Origin: Microvirga sp. 17 mud 1-3
Lineage (GTDB): Bacteria; Pseudomonadota; Alphaproteobacteria; Rhizobiales; Beijerinckiaceae
DNA length: 64,000 nt
NCBI RefSeq assembly: GCF_003151255.1
Contig: NZ_CP029481.1
Coordinates: 248,001 to 312,000, forward strand
Direction: 5' to 3'
The notes under the pieces were generated by a model. The model did no database searches. It had not been told where the DNA came from and saw only the letters and a program-made list of their open reading frames with translations. Made by a program: the position numbers and the translations under genes. Below, in pieces: positions 18,590 to 26,363 of the stretch. Each line of letters begins with the position of its first letter. The first letter of the stretch is position 1.

Positions 18590-19036
18590 TAGGGTGGCAA
18601 GACCGGTGGCGCATGGATCCCGCCTTATACTGGCCTTGTCCTGTGCCTGATCGGGCTCTCGGCCAGCGCCCGGCTCGCTAAGAGCCGAACCCCAAACTAC
18701 TGCTGCCGAAGGTTCGAGCTGTGGCCTGGAGAAATCAATGCTTCAGGCAATTCCCAATACCTGGCGAACTGGTACACTCCGTCCCACATCGTCAATGGCT
18801 TTCTGTTTTCTGGTGCCCCGCGGCTCAGCGACCCGGTATGAGAGCGGTCGCTTCCGATCGGCGTCGAATGCGCGTGGGAGATTACCGAGAACACAGACGC
18901 GATCATCCACTGCCATCAGGCGACGCATACCGTTCTCATGTATTACAGCGTCAGTGTCATCAACTCAGTCATGGACATTGGCTTGATGATCGCAGGCTTC
19001 TGGCTTGCCTGCCTCGGTCGAATTGGTTGCCTGTGA
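18590..19036 (+). pseudogene. DUF2585 family membrane protein, broken by a stop codon
   Basis: One plus-strand frame reads as a DUF2585 protein: a hydrophobic segment (YTGLVLCLIGLSASA), RTPNYCCRRFELW, then NSQYLANWYTPSHIVNGFLF and, after a TGA at 18839-18841, ECAWEITENTDAII and SVINSVMDIGLMIAGFWLAC, ending at TGA 19034-19036. These are the landmark motifs of the family, small integral membrane proteins of unknown function common in Hyphomicrobiales. No frameshift is needed; one in-frame stop, a missing stretch around it and the lack of a clear start mark it as decayed. It is also shorter than the family norm. Confidence 0.75.
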
Positions 19037-19548
19037 TGGCAGACCGCGATACTGTGAAACTGAATCGGACGTCGTGACGTCCTCGTGCGGCCAGCTGAGC
19101 ACGACAATTTTCGTGCCCTCAGGTCGGCGATGACGGCAGTCAGGCCGGATTGATACTTCTCGCGCAGAAACGCGACTATCTTGCTGGACTTGGTCCCTTC
19201 GATCCTCTCGATCAGGAAGCGATTCAGACTGTCCTGACTTGCACGGCATTGATCAAGTGCTTGCTTGGCCAGCCGCTCCGCTATCTGGTTCGCCTGTAGT
19301 CATCCTTTGATGAAAGGTGTGGCGCATGTCTGCCATTAATCGTTCAGAGATCTCGCCTCCTCGAAGACGATCAGAGGGCCGAACTTATCAGCTTGGGCTG
19401 GGAAACCGGCAGTCAATGCCGCGATCCGATCTCCAGAAGCTTGTATGCTCTGCTAGTCATTGACTCGTGGTCAAGCGGTTAACGCAATGTTGGGCTAATG
19501 GGAGACAACGACGTGAAAAGGGCGCCGCAGGAGGTGAAGCTGAGGCTT
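19037..19548. other. Stretch with only a faint coding trace
   Basis: No intact gene. On the minus strand about 19085-19310 one frame reads like protein (QANQIAERLAKQALDQC and FLIERIEGTKSSKIVAFL) but has a stop immediately before it and no start; joining it to the preceding frame needs a frameshift. It may be a gene remnant of unknown family. Confidence 0.3.
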
Positions 19549-20202
19549 TCATGCATGAAGTTGCGCCCCTGTTGAGATGCCAGATGCGTAAAGTGCCTGC
19601 GCGACCCAAGCGGAGAAATCCGCCTCTATGTCCCAGGACCGGTTGGGCAAAAGAACGCGCTCCACTGCATGTGCCAGACACCACCTCGTAAATTGCTCCG
19701 CTGCGGCAAAGTTGTCCTGGATGTGGGTGCCGTCGGGAGCTCCATGGATATCAAGGTATTCTGCAATCCATTCGACTGTTTGGCCGAGGCTACGCATCAG
19801 GAACTCCTCCCCCAAACCAGGGAAACGGCCGAGCGAGCCGATGACCAGGCGTAGGGTCGACACCGTAGTTGCGGCTGCCATAACCTGCAGAATGGCAGTC
19901 CCGATCTGTACTAGAACAGAGACGGAGTTGGGCTCCTCCAGATTGGGGAAAGGCAGCTTTCGTGCGATGCGTGATGCTTCTGCTTGGATCAGCAATATGA
20001 ACAGATCATCTTTGCTGTCGAAGTGGTTATAGAGCGTGCCCTTCGAGACTCCTGCTTGAATGGCGATTTCCTCCATACTGGTTTCTGCATAGCCGTTCTG
20101 GAGAAAAATCTGTCGCGCACTGTTAAGGATCTGACGCTTCTTGCGAATGCTCTGAGGATTAGAGCTTAATCGGTTACTCACAGAAAGAACTTTATCGAGC
20201 AT
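19549..20202 (-). CDS. TetR/AcrR-family regulator
   Basis: A 217-residue TetR protein. The N-terminal helix-turn-helix spans about residues 22-66: ILNSARQIFLQNGYAETSME, then IAIQAGVSKGTLYNHFDSKD. The C-terminal ligand domain resembles the AefR-like group. The ATG has AGGA 6 bases upstream. It lies downstream of the efflux operon in the same direction, separated by a strong palindrome at 20238-20264. Its target is unknown; the GGTAA-N6-TTACC operators upstream of emrA are more likely sites for the divergent TetR at 23333, and no such site is seen next to this gene. Confidence 0.92.
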   Translation of the reverse strand: MLDKVLSVSNRLSSNPQSIRKKRQILNSARQIFLQNGYAETSMEEIAIQAGVSKGTLYNHFDSKDDLFILLIQAEASRIARKLPFPNLEEPNSVSVLVQIGTAILQVMAAATTVSTLRLVIGSLGRFPGLGEEFLMRSLGQTVEWIAEYLDIHGAPDGTHIQDNFAAAEQFTRWCLAHAVERVLLPNRSWDIEADFSAWVAQALYASGISTGAQLHA

Positions 20203-20237
20203 GATTCATCCTGGACGCCTGTGACTTCGATTCGGGT

Positions 20238-20264
20238 GAGCCCTGGCTGCGGCAGCCAGGGCTC
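20238..20264. terminator. Near-perfect 13-bp palindrome between efflux operon and tetR
   Basis: GAGCCCTGGCTGC and GCAGCCAGGGCTC flank a single central base. It lies about 95 bp past the stop of the MFS gene and 36 bp before the start of tetR. It is GC rich with no T tract. Attenuation or termination of the efflux operon transcript is the likely role, an extragenic palindrome the alternative. Confidence 0.5.
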
Positions 20265-20358
20265 GGCGGGATACTGATGGAGCCTGCGTGGAGGGCGCAC
20301 AGGTTCGCGATCTAGGCATCCCGCAGTCGGGGACCATGGTTGGGCGGCTGCGGTACTC

Positions 20359-22023
20359 TCAGCCGAACGCTTGAAGTGGGATCCTCCCACTTCTTTGCTT
20401 GACTCGTGGCCGCGGTTGTAGCCCAACCTGCTGCGTTAACTTCGGGGCCTGCGATTTTGCGTATCGGCCCAGGCCGATCTTAACAGTCACCAGCACAGGC
20501 GCGGCGACGATAAAGAGCAGGGCGACGGCGTTGAACGCCGTATCGAAGGCGATGACCGTAGACTGGCCGGCGATGGCCCGGCCCAGCAAGCTTAGGGCGG
20601 CGCGGCTTGCTGCGCTGGCATCCGTGCCTTTTGCCAGCAGCATGGCTGTCGTGGTCGCTAGTCGTTCAGCGATCGCCGGGGAGCCTTCCGTGACGTGGGA
20701 ACCAAGCACCGCAGCGTTGGCCACGACGTTATGATCGATCAGCGTCTGAAGCCAGGAGACACCCATGAGACCGCCGAGCTGGCGACCTGTGTTGAAGAGA
20801 CCGATGGCGGAAGCCAGACTGGTGCTGGTGAGATTGCCGAAAGCGATCAGGGTTATCGACAAAAACAGGAAGCCGAGGCCCAAGCCGCGCAGCAGTATGG
20901 CGTCCATCATGTCGTCCGCACCGCTTTGACTGGTCGAGCCGGACAGCATCCACATCGCCACCATGATCATCAAAATGCCGAACGGTACAGTCGCGAATGG
21001 ACGGACGCTACGCACCTGGAAGAGGAAGGCGGCGGTCAGGAGCGCTCCGACAAAAAGGGCGCCACTTGGCAATAAGAGAAGGCCGGCATCGGTCGGTGTG
21101 AACGTGAGGACCGAGGCGGCGAACGCTGGGATCAGGAATGCGCTTCCAAACAAGGCGGCTCCGGCAACAAAACTGACAACGAAGGCAAAAGTAAAATCCT
21201 CTGATCGAAAAGCGGAATAGTCGAGCAGGCCACGGGAGCTGGTTATGATTTGTTGACTCAAGAAGGCCAGCAGGGCGGCTGTGCCAATCACGGTCAGCCA
21301 CACGATGCGAGATCCCTCGAACCAGTCCCATCGGTTGCCTTGGCTGAGAACGTAGGTGAAGCACAAAAGAGTGGCGGAGATCAGCGAGAAGCCGGCCCAG
21401 TCGAACGGACGCAGCTTGGCCTTGAGGGGATCTGGACCATCGACCATTAGCAGGAGGCCGACTGCCGCCATAGCCACCGGAACGACACTGAAGAAGATCC
21501 ATGCCCACGAGTGGCTATCAAGCAACCAGCCTTGGAGAGCTGGCGCGATGGTCGCAGGGGCCACGACCGATCCCATGGCGAACATGGCCTGCAGGATCGG
21601 CTGCAGGGAGCGTGGATAGGCGAGAAAGATGATCGCCTGCCCCGCAACTAGGAGGATGCCGCCCGAGAGGCCCTGGAGAATGCGAAGCGCGATCAGGAGG
21701 TCTAACCGAGCCGTGAAGGCGGCCAGGCCGCAAGCCGCGCCCATGATGAGGGTCGCCCCAATGATCAGGCTGCGCGCGTTGATCCGGGTTACCAGCCAGG
21801 GGGCGGTGATAAACCCGATCATCTTGAGAGCCGTGTAGCCCATATCGAGCCAGGCGAATTCATCCGGCGTGGCATAGGTGTCGCCGATGATGTCGGCGCG
21901 CCCGAGCGACAGGACAGTACTGGCGATTGCCTCCGTCAGAGCCGCGAGCACGATCCCTGTGACAAGAAGGGCTCCAGTTGCAGGCTTGTCGCGGGTCAGC
22001 AGGGAGACGATCGCCGTGGTCAT
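20359..22023 (-). CDS. MFS drug efflux transporter, DHA2 (EmrB-like) family
   Basis: A 554-residue integral membrane protein with about 14 hydrophobic segments, the DHA2 number. Segments such as LLVTGIVLAALTEAI, ITAPWLVTRI, LIALRILQGLSGGILLVAGQ (motif C-like region after the Arg of TM4) and WIFFSVVPVAMAAVGLLLMV are typical. The long loop near 445-480 is also usual. It should export hydrophobic toxicants by proton antiport, working with the adjacent membrane-fusion protein. The start overlaps the emrA stop by 4 bp (ATGA), indicating translational coupling. Substrates cannot be predicted. Confidence 0.93.
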   Translation of the reverse strand: MTTAIVSLLTRDKPATGALLVTGIVLAALTEAIASTVLSLGRADIIGDTYATPDEFAWLDMGYTALKMIGFITAPWLVTRINARSLIIGATLIMGAACGLAAFTARLDLLIALRILQGLSGGILLVAGQAIIFLAYPRSLQPILQAMFAMGSVVAPATIAPALQGWLLDSHSWAWIFFSVVPVAMAAVGLLLMVDGPDPLKAKLRPFDWAGFSLISATLLCFTYVLSQGNRWDWFEGSRIVWLTVIGTAALLAFLSQQIITSSRGLLDYSAFRSEDFTFAFVVSFVAGAALFGSAFLIPAFAASVLTFTPTDAGLLLLPSGALFVGALLTAAFLFQVRSVRPFATVPFGILMIMVAMWMLSGSTSQSGADDMMDAILLRGLGLGFLFLSITLIAFGNLTSTSLASAIGLFNTGRQLGGLMGVSWLQTLIDHNVVANAAVLGSHVTEGSPAIAERLATTTAMLLAKGTDASAASRAALSLLGRAIAGQSTVIAFDTAFNAVALLFIVAAPVLVTVKIGLGRYAKSQAPKLTQQVGLQPRPRVKQRSGRIPLQAFG

Positions 22024-23054
22024 GAGCCACTTCCTTCAGCGATCTCGACCCGCGCGGACAGGCCAGGCACGAGGCGACCAGGCAATGGATTGCTGGTAAA
22101 CCGGATTTTAACCGGGACGCGCTGGACAACACGAACGAAGTTGCCTGTCGCATTGTCTGCAGGAAGCAAGCTGAAGGCCGACCCACTTCCAGGCGCAAAA
22201 CTGTCCACGACCGCTTCGAGGACCTCGTTTGGATAGCCATCCACAGTGATCCGGGCGCGCTGACCAGGCCGAATATGTTCGAGTTGGGTTTCCTTGAAGT
22301 TCGCCACAATCCAAACATCCGCCACCGGGACGATATCGAGCAAGGCCGCGCCCGGCACGACGAGCCGGCCGACGCGAACTTGGCGGTTGCCGATCACGCC
22401 TCCGACCGGTGCACGGACCACGGTGTTGTCCAGATCGATCTGGGCGAGATCGCGTGCGGCCTGTGCTTGAGCGACGGCCGCCACGGCGGCTTCGCGCTGC
22501 GTGACAAGGACAGTGATGCGGCGCTGCTGGGCCTCCACTGATGCGGACGCGGCCAATACGCTCGCCTGGGCGCGCAATCGGGCTGCGTCACTTTCATCGA
22601 TCTGCGCTTGGCTGACAGCATTGCTGCGGATCAACTGGCGGTGGCGGTCTGAGGCTTTGGACGCCCGGTTCAACTCGGCCTCTGCCGATTGTTTCTGGGC
22701 CTCCGCCTGTCGGATAAGGGCGAGCTGAAGTTCAGACTCAGCATCGACATTGGTCAGGCGAGCTTGGGCCGCCTCGACATTGGCGTTCGCCTGCGCGAGC
22801 CGCGCGCGGTAATCGCGATCGTCGATTCGGAACAACACGTCACCCGCCTGGACGGTCTGGTTGTCCTCTATTTCGATGGCCGTGACATAGCCTGCGACCT
22901 TCGGGGCAAGGGAGGTTATGTCGCCCCGGACATATGCATTGTCGGTCGATGTTGCGTCGCTCGATCGGGCCCAGCTCCATCCTGCTACGGGGATGGCCAC
23001 GGCGCCGAGGCATAGCATCAGGCCGATCCGTTTCTTCTTGCTGAGACGCGACAT
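22020..23054 (-). CDS. HlyD/EmrA-type membrane fusion protein
   Basis: A 344-residue periplasmic adaptor. Residues about 10-28 form the single membrane anchor (GLMLCLGAVAIPVAGWSW). Then come the biotinyl-lipoyl half motif VAGYVTAIEIEDNQTVQAGD, a coiled-coil hairpin (about 75-200, rich in Ala, Gln and Glu), and the second half motif VVRAPVGGVIGNRQVRVGRLV. The beta-barrel part is VADVWIVANFKETQLEHI. It bridges the MFS pump to an outer-membrane channel, not encoded here. The ATG has GGAGG 5 bases upstream; operator 1 (23065-23080) lies immediately before that ribosome site, so TetR control is expected. Confidence 0.93.
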   Translation of the reverse strand: MSRLSKKKRIGLMLCLGAVAIPVAGWSWARSSDATSTDNAYVRGDITSLAPKVAGYVTAIEIEDNQTVQAGDVLFRIDDRDYRARLAQANANVEAAQARLTNVDAESELQLALIRQAEAQKQSAEAELNRASKASDRHRQLIRSNAVSQAQIDESDAARLRAQASVLAASASVEAQQRRITVLVTQREAAVAAVAQAQAARDLAQIDLDNTVVRAPVGGVIGNRQVRVGRLVVPGAALLDIVPVADVWIVANFKETQLEHIRPGQRARITVDGYPNEVLEAVVDSFAPGSGSAFSLLPADNATGNFVRVVQRVPVKIRFTSNPLPGRLVPGLSARVEIAEGSGS

Positions 23055-23064
23055 AGCGCCCTCC

Positions 23065-23080
23065 GGTAATATGCGTTACC
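23065..23080. promoter_or_regulatory. Operator 1, GGTAA-N6-TTACC, in the emrA leader
   Basis: GGTAA (23065-23069) and TTACC (23076-23080) are separated by six bases. The site lies 11 bp upstream of the emrA start codon, just before its ribosome binding site. Identical half-sites with identical spacing recur at 23093 and 23281. Confidence 0.75.
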
Positions 23081-23092
23081 ACAAGCGTGTAC

Positions 23093-23108
23093 GGTAATGG
23101 CCGTTACC
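23093..23108. promoter_or_regulatory. Operator 2, GGTAA-N6-TTACC
   Basis: GGTAA (23093-23097) and TTACC (23104-23108), extended to CGGTAA...TTACCG, centred 28 bp from operator 1. It probably overlaps the emrA promoter. Confidence 0.75.
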
Positions 23109-23280
23109 GGTCAAGGGAGGCCCGCTCTATGGATGCCCACCCCGGCTCGCTGCCAATGCACTCCCCTCGAAAATGTCATCCGCTCCATGACCCTGCCAGT
23201 ATCCGTAAGGCCAAGGAGCCTCGCGATAGATCAAGGGCGGCTAGACCGAAGGTTAGGTTGGAGCCTTCATTGACAGGATT

Positions 23281-23296
23281 GGTAACGAACATTACC
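23281..23296. promoter_or_regulatory. Operator 3, GGTAA-N6-TTACC, upstream of tetR
   Basis: GGTAA (23281-23285) and TTACC (23292-23296), 36 bp before the GTG start of the divergent tetR. It suggests autoregulation and argues that the coding sequence does not extend upstream through it. Confidence 0.72.
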
Positions 23297-23332
23297 TACG
23301 GCCGAAAGTGGTGCGGAAAGAGGTTGGCATCT

Positions 23333-23968
23333 GTGCCGGCAGCAAAGACAGCTCGGCCAAGCGGCCGCCGCGAAGCCCTCCTGCAAGCAGCGGCCGAGGT
23401 CTTCTTCGAACAAGGCTACGCAGCGACGAGCATCGATGCGATCATCGAACGCGCCGGTGGATCGAAGCGCACCATCTACAATGAATTCGGCAACAAGGAG
23501 GGGCTCTTCCTCGCCATCGTTGCTGCAAATGTGGAGGAGGCATTATCGCCCTTGGCGATTGAGGAGATCGAAGGCCAGGATTTGCGAAAAACGCTCAACG
23601 CGTTCGGTCAACAGCTCATGACCCTTTATATGTCACCCGCCTTGATCGGCATTTATCGCGTGGCTGTCACCGAGGCCAACCGCTTTCCTGAGCTTGTGAA
23701 ATCCTTCTATGGACAAGGACCGGGTCGGGCCACATCCCGACTCGCGGAAGTCCTCGACGGCGCCAGGAAGCGAGGTGACATCCGCACGGACGATTGCTTA
23801 CGCATCGCCGGGCACTTCGTCAGCATGATCCGAGACAACCTTCACCTACAGGTCGTTCTTGGGCTCCGCCCGCCACCGTCGGACGCAGAAGCGCAAGTGG
23901 CCGTCGCCTCCGTCGTGGAAGTGTTTTTGAACGGCGTTCAATCTGGCCCGGACAAGTTGAGGGACTGA
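23333..23968 (+). CDS. TetR/AcrR-family repressor of the divergent efflux operon
   Basis: A 211-residue TetR protein from GTG 23333. The helix-turn-helix is GRREALLQAAAEVFFEQGYA, ATSIDAIIERAGGSKRTIYN, then EFGNKEGLF; the C-terminal half resembles the AcrR/AefR C-terminal domain (YRVAVTEANRFPEL). The frame is open back to 23087, but that extension is low-complexity and would place two operators inside the gene; GTG 23333 has AGAGG 9 bases upstream and operator 3 just before it. The three operators shared between this gene and emrA make it the probable repressor of both, released by a pump substrate (inference). Confidence 0.9.
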   Translation: MPAAKTARPSGRREALLQAAAEVFFEQGYAATSIDAIIERAGGSKRTIYNEFGNKEGLFLAIVAANVEEALSPLAIEEIEGQDLRKTLNAFGQQLMTLYMSPALIGIYRVAVTEANRFPELVKSFYGQGPGRATSRLAEVLDGARKRGDIRTDDCLRIAGHFVSMIRDNLHLQVVLGLRPPPSDAEAQVAVASVVEVFLNGVQSGPDKLRD

Positions 23969-24070
23969 CGACTTCAGCGGTCGAAATGAGCTCGCCGCAT
24001 CAAAGAAATCCTTGATATCGCCTGGCAAGAATTTGCGATTAGATGGTCCCTGGACTGAGGGTAGGAGACC

Positions 24071-26230
24071 ATGGTTGTCGAGCGAGCGACTGTGTTGGGG
24101 CCGACGAAACCGGGGCGATGGGCGATACTCATCCTGCTCGCACTGGTCTTACTTGTCACACCGCTTGGTGCCGTTGCGCTTGCCCAGGAAGCCCGGACGC
24201 TATCGTCCGTACAAGAGTTCGCTAAGCTGCTCGACGACCCGGCTGTGCGCTCTTGGCTGGAGCAGGCCCGGAGCGCGCAAGGGGCGACTTCATCCTCCCA
24301 ACATATAGTTGACAGCATCCAGATGGCATCGCGGTTGTCCGGGATCCGCGAGCATCTGGCAAAGGTCGTAGGGGAAATTCCAGAGTTCCCCTGTGAGTTG
24401 CGCCGCGCGTCCGGTCTTCTGTTGCAGGAACTCCGAAACCGTGGGCTCTCTGCTGTAGTGGCGCTGATCGGCGGGTTCGCTGCTCTGGGCTATGGCTCCG
24501 AGTACCTATTTTGGCGCGTCACAAAACGCAGTCGCCTCTGGATCCGACACCATCCTATGTCCACCGTCGCGGACCGCTTGCGCATGATCGCCATGCGCCT
24601 CGGTTTCGGACTATTAATTGTGGTGATCTTCGGACTCGGCAGTGTCGGCGCATTCCTTTTGTTCGAGTGGCCGCCGCTCCTGCGGCAGGTTGTAATCGCC
24701 TACCTAGCAGCGGCGGTGCTCTTTCGTCTGACACTCGTTCTCGGCCGCGTGGTGCTGGTGCCGAACGGCACTATCGCGCTTGATGCTTTAGCGCGGTTCC
24801 AGGTTGTGCCGCTGCCAGCCGAGCACGCGCACTTCTGGCAACGTCGGTTGGGGCTGTTCATAGGTTACTGGGCGTTTGGGCGCGCCACTTTGGATCTCCT
24901 CGTTGCGTTCGGCTTCAGCCCGGATCTGCAGGAGGCGGCTGCCTATATCCTCGGCATGGGACTGCTCGGGGTTGCGCTGGAGGCAATCTGGCGTCGACCG
25001 CACCCCAAAGTGGCGCCTCCGCATCCTGGTTGGGGCACTGCCGGCCTCAGCATTTTCCTCACGGCTTATGGCGTTCTGCTCTGGTTGCTGTGGGTCACAG
25101 GCCTTGAGCACCTATTCTGGTTGACCGTGGTCGCGATGCTGCTGCCCAAAGCCATCGCGGTCGGGCAAATGGCGGTCGCGCACCTTCTGCGTCCAATAGG
25201 CGAGAAGGAGGTGCCGAGCCGGGGAGTCCTGGAGGTTGCCATCGAGCGGGGGTTGCGGATGGCCCTCATGCTGACGGCAGCATTGTTCTTGGCGGATGTC
25301 TGGGGCATCGACCTCGTTGCCATCACCGCTCGTGACACCATCATGACGAGACTGGCCCGTGGAGTTCTGACGAGCATTATGGTCCTGTTGCTGGCCGACT
25401 TCCTTTGGCATGTGAGCAAGGCTGCGGTGGATGCTAAACTGGCCGAAGTGAGTGTAGTGGCATCACCCAACACCGAGGATGCGATCCGTCAGGCACGGCT
25501 TCGCACCCTGCTGCCAATCTTCCGCAACATCCTATTTGTGGTCATCATTACATTGGCAGGGCTCACTGCCCTATCGGCGCTCGGGTTTGAGATTGGGCCG
25601 CTGATTGCAGGTGCCGGTGTGTTCGGCGTGGCGGTCGGCTTTGGTGCTCAGACGCTGGTCAAGGACGTTATCGGCGGGATCTTCTATCTGCTGGATGATG
25701 CATTTCGGATTGGCGAGTACATCCAGAGCGGCCCCTACAAAGGGACAGTCGAGTCCTTTTCCCTGCGCTCGGTGAAGCTACGGCATCATCGCGGGCCGGT
25801 CTACACAGTTCCGTTTGGTCAGCTTGGAGCAGTACAGAACATGAGTCGTGACTGGGTCATCGACAAGTTTCAGATCAATGTTACCTATGACACAAACCTG
25901 GAGAGGGCGCGCAAGCTCATCAAAACGATTGGTCAGGAGCTCGCGGAGGATTCCGAATTCTCTCAACACGTCATCGAGCCGCTGAAGATGCAAGGAGTTG
26001 AGCAGTTCGGGGACTATGCCATCGAGATCCGCTGCAAAATGACGACTAGGCCGGGTGAACAGTTCGTGATCAGGCGCAGGGCTCTGGCCCGGATCAAGCA
26101 AGCTTTCGACGAAAACGGCATCCGGTTCGCCACGCCGACGGTACTGGTATCGGAGCGGGAGGAGACCGGCCCGGCCGCAGCACGACACGTGATTGAGCGC
26201 ATTCGACCCGGACGACGTGCGATAGAATAG
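24071..26230 (+). CDS. Large MscS-family mechanosensitive ion channel
   Basis: A 719-residue inner-membrane protein. An N-terminal signal-like segment (ILILLALVLLVTPLGAVALAQ) precedes a periplasmic or helical domain, then about ten hydrophobic segments, and finally the MscS core: the pore helix GPLIAGAGVFGVAVGFGAQT, LVKDVIGGIFYLLDDAFRIG, and the beta domain GTVESFSLRSVKLRHHRGPV. The C-terminal alpha/beta domain follows. Such channels release solutes on hypo-osmotic shock. GGAG lies just before the ATG. It is a single-gene unit, 102 bp after tetR, and looks complete. Confidence 0.9.
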   Translation: MVVERATVLGPTKPGRWAILILLALVLLVTPLGAVALAQEARTLSSVQEFAKLLDDPAVRSWLEQARSAQGATSSSQHIVDSIQMASRLSGIREHLAKVVGEIPEFPCELRRASGLLLQELRNRGLSAVVALIGGFAALGYGSEYLFWRVTKRSRLWIRHHPMSTVADRLRMIAMRLGFGLLIVVIFGLGSVGAFLLFEWPPLLRQVVIAYLAAAVLFRLTLVLGRVVLVPNGTIALDALARFQVVPLPAEHAHFWQRRLGLFIGYWAFGRATLDLLVAFGFSPDLQEAAAYILGMGLLGVALEAIWRRPHPKVAPPHPGWGTAGLSIFLTAYGVLLWLLWVTGLEHLFWLTVVAMLLPKAIAVGQMAVAHLLRPIGEKEVPSRGVLEVAIERGLRMALMLTAALFLADVWGIDLVAITARDTIMTRLARGVLTSIMVLLLADFLWHVSKAAVDAKLAEVSVVASPNTEDAIRQARLRTLLPIFRNILFVVIITLAGLTALSALGFEIGPLIAGAGVFGVAVGFGAQTLVKDVIGGIFYLLDDAFRIGEYIQSGPYKGTVESFSLRSVKLRHHRGPVYTVPFGQLGAVQNMSRDWVIDKFQINVTYDTNLERARKLIKTIGQELAEDSEFSQHVIEPLKMQGVEQFGDYAIEIRCKMTTRPGEQFVIRRRALARIKQAFDENGIRFATPTVLVSEREETGPAAARHVIERIRPGRRAIE

Positions 26231-26363
26231 CCTTCCTGTGACCTCAGATCCGGCACAGGTTGAGTTATGCACGGCTCGGAAGAATCCGTCGTTCGGCAGC
26301 CAACGCCACCAGGAAGGGCAAAGACACGGTGTCGGCGATCATCTACCACGCCTGGAGATCAGA

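Noticed and set aside
23087..23332. N-terminal extension of the TetR protein to 23087
   Set aside because: It would include two of the operators, has no domain similarity, and the GTG at 23333 has a ribosome site and fits the family N terminus.
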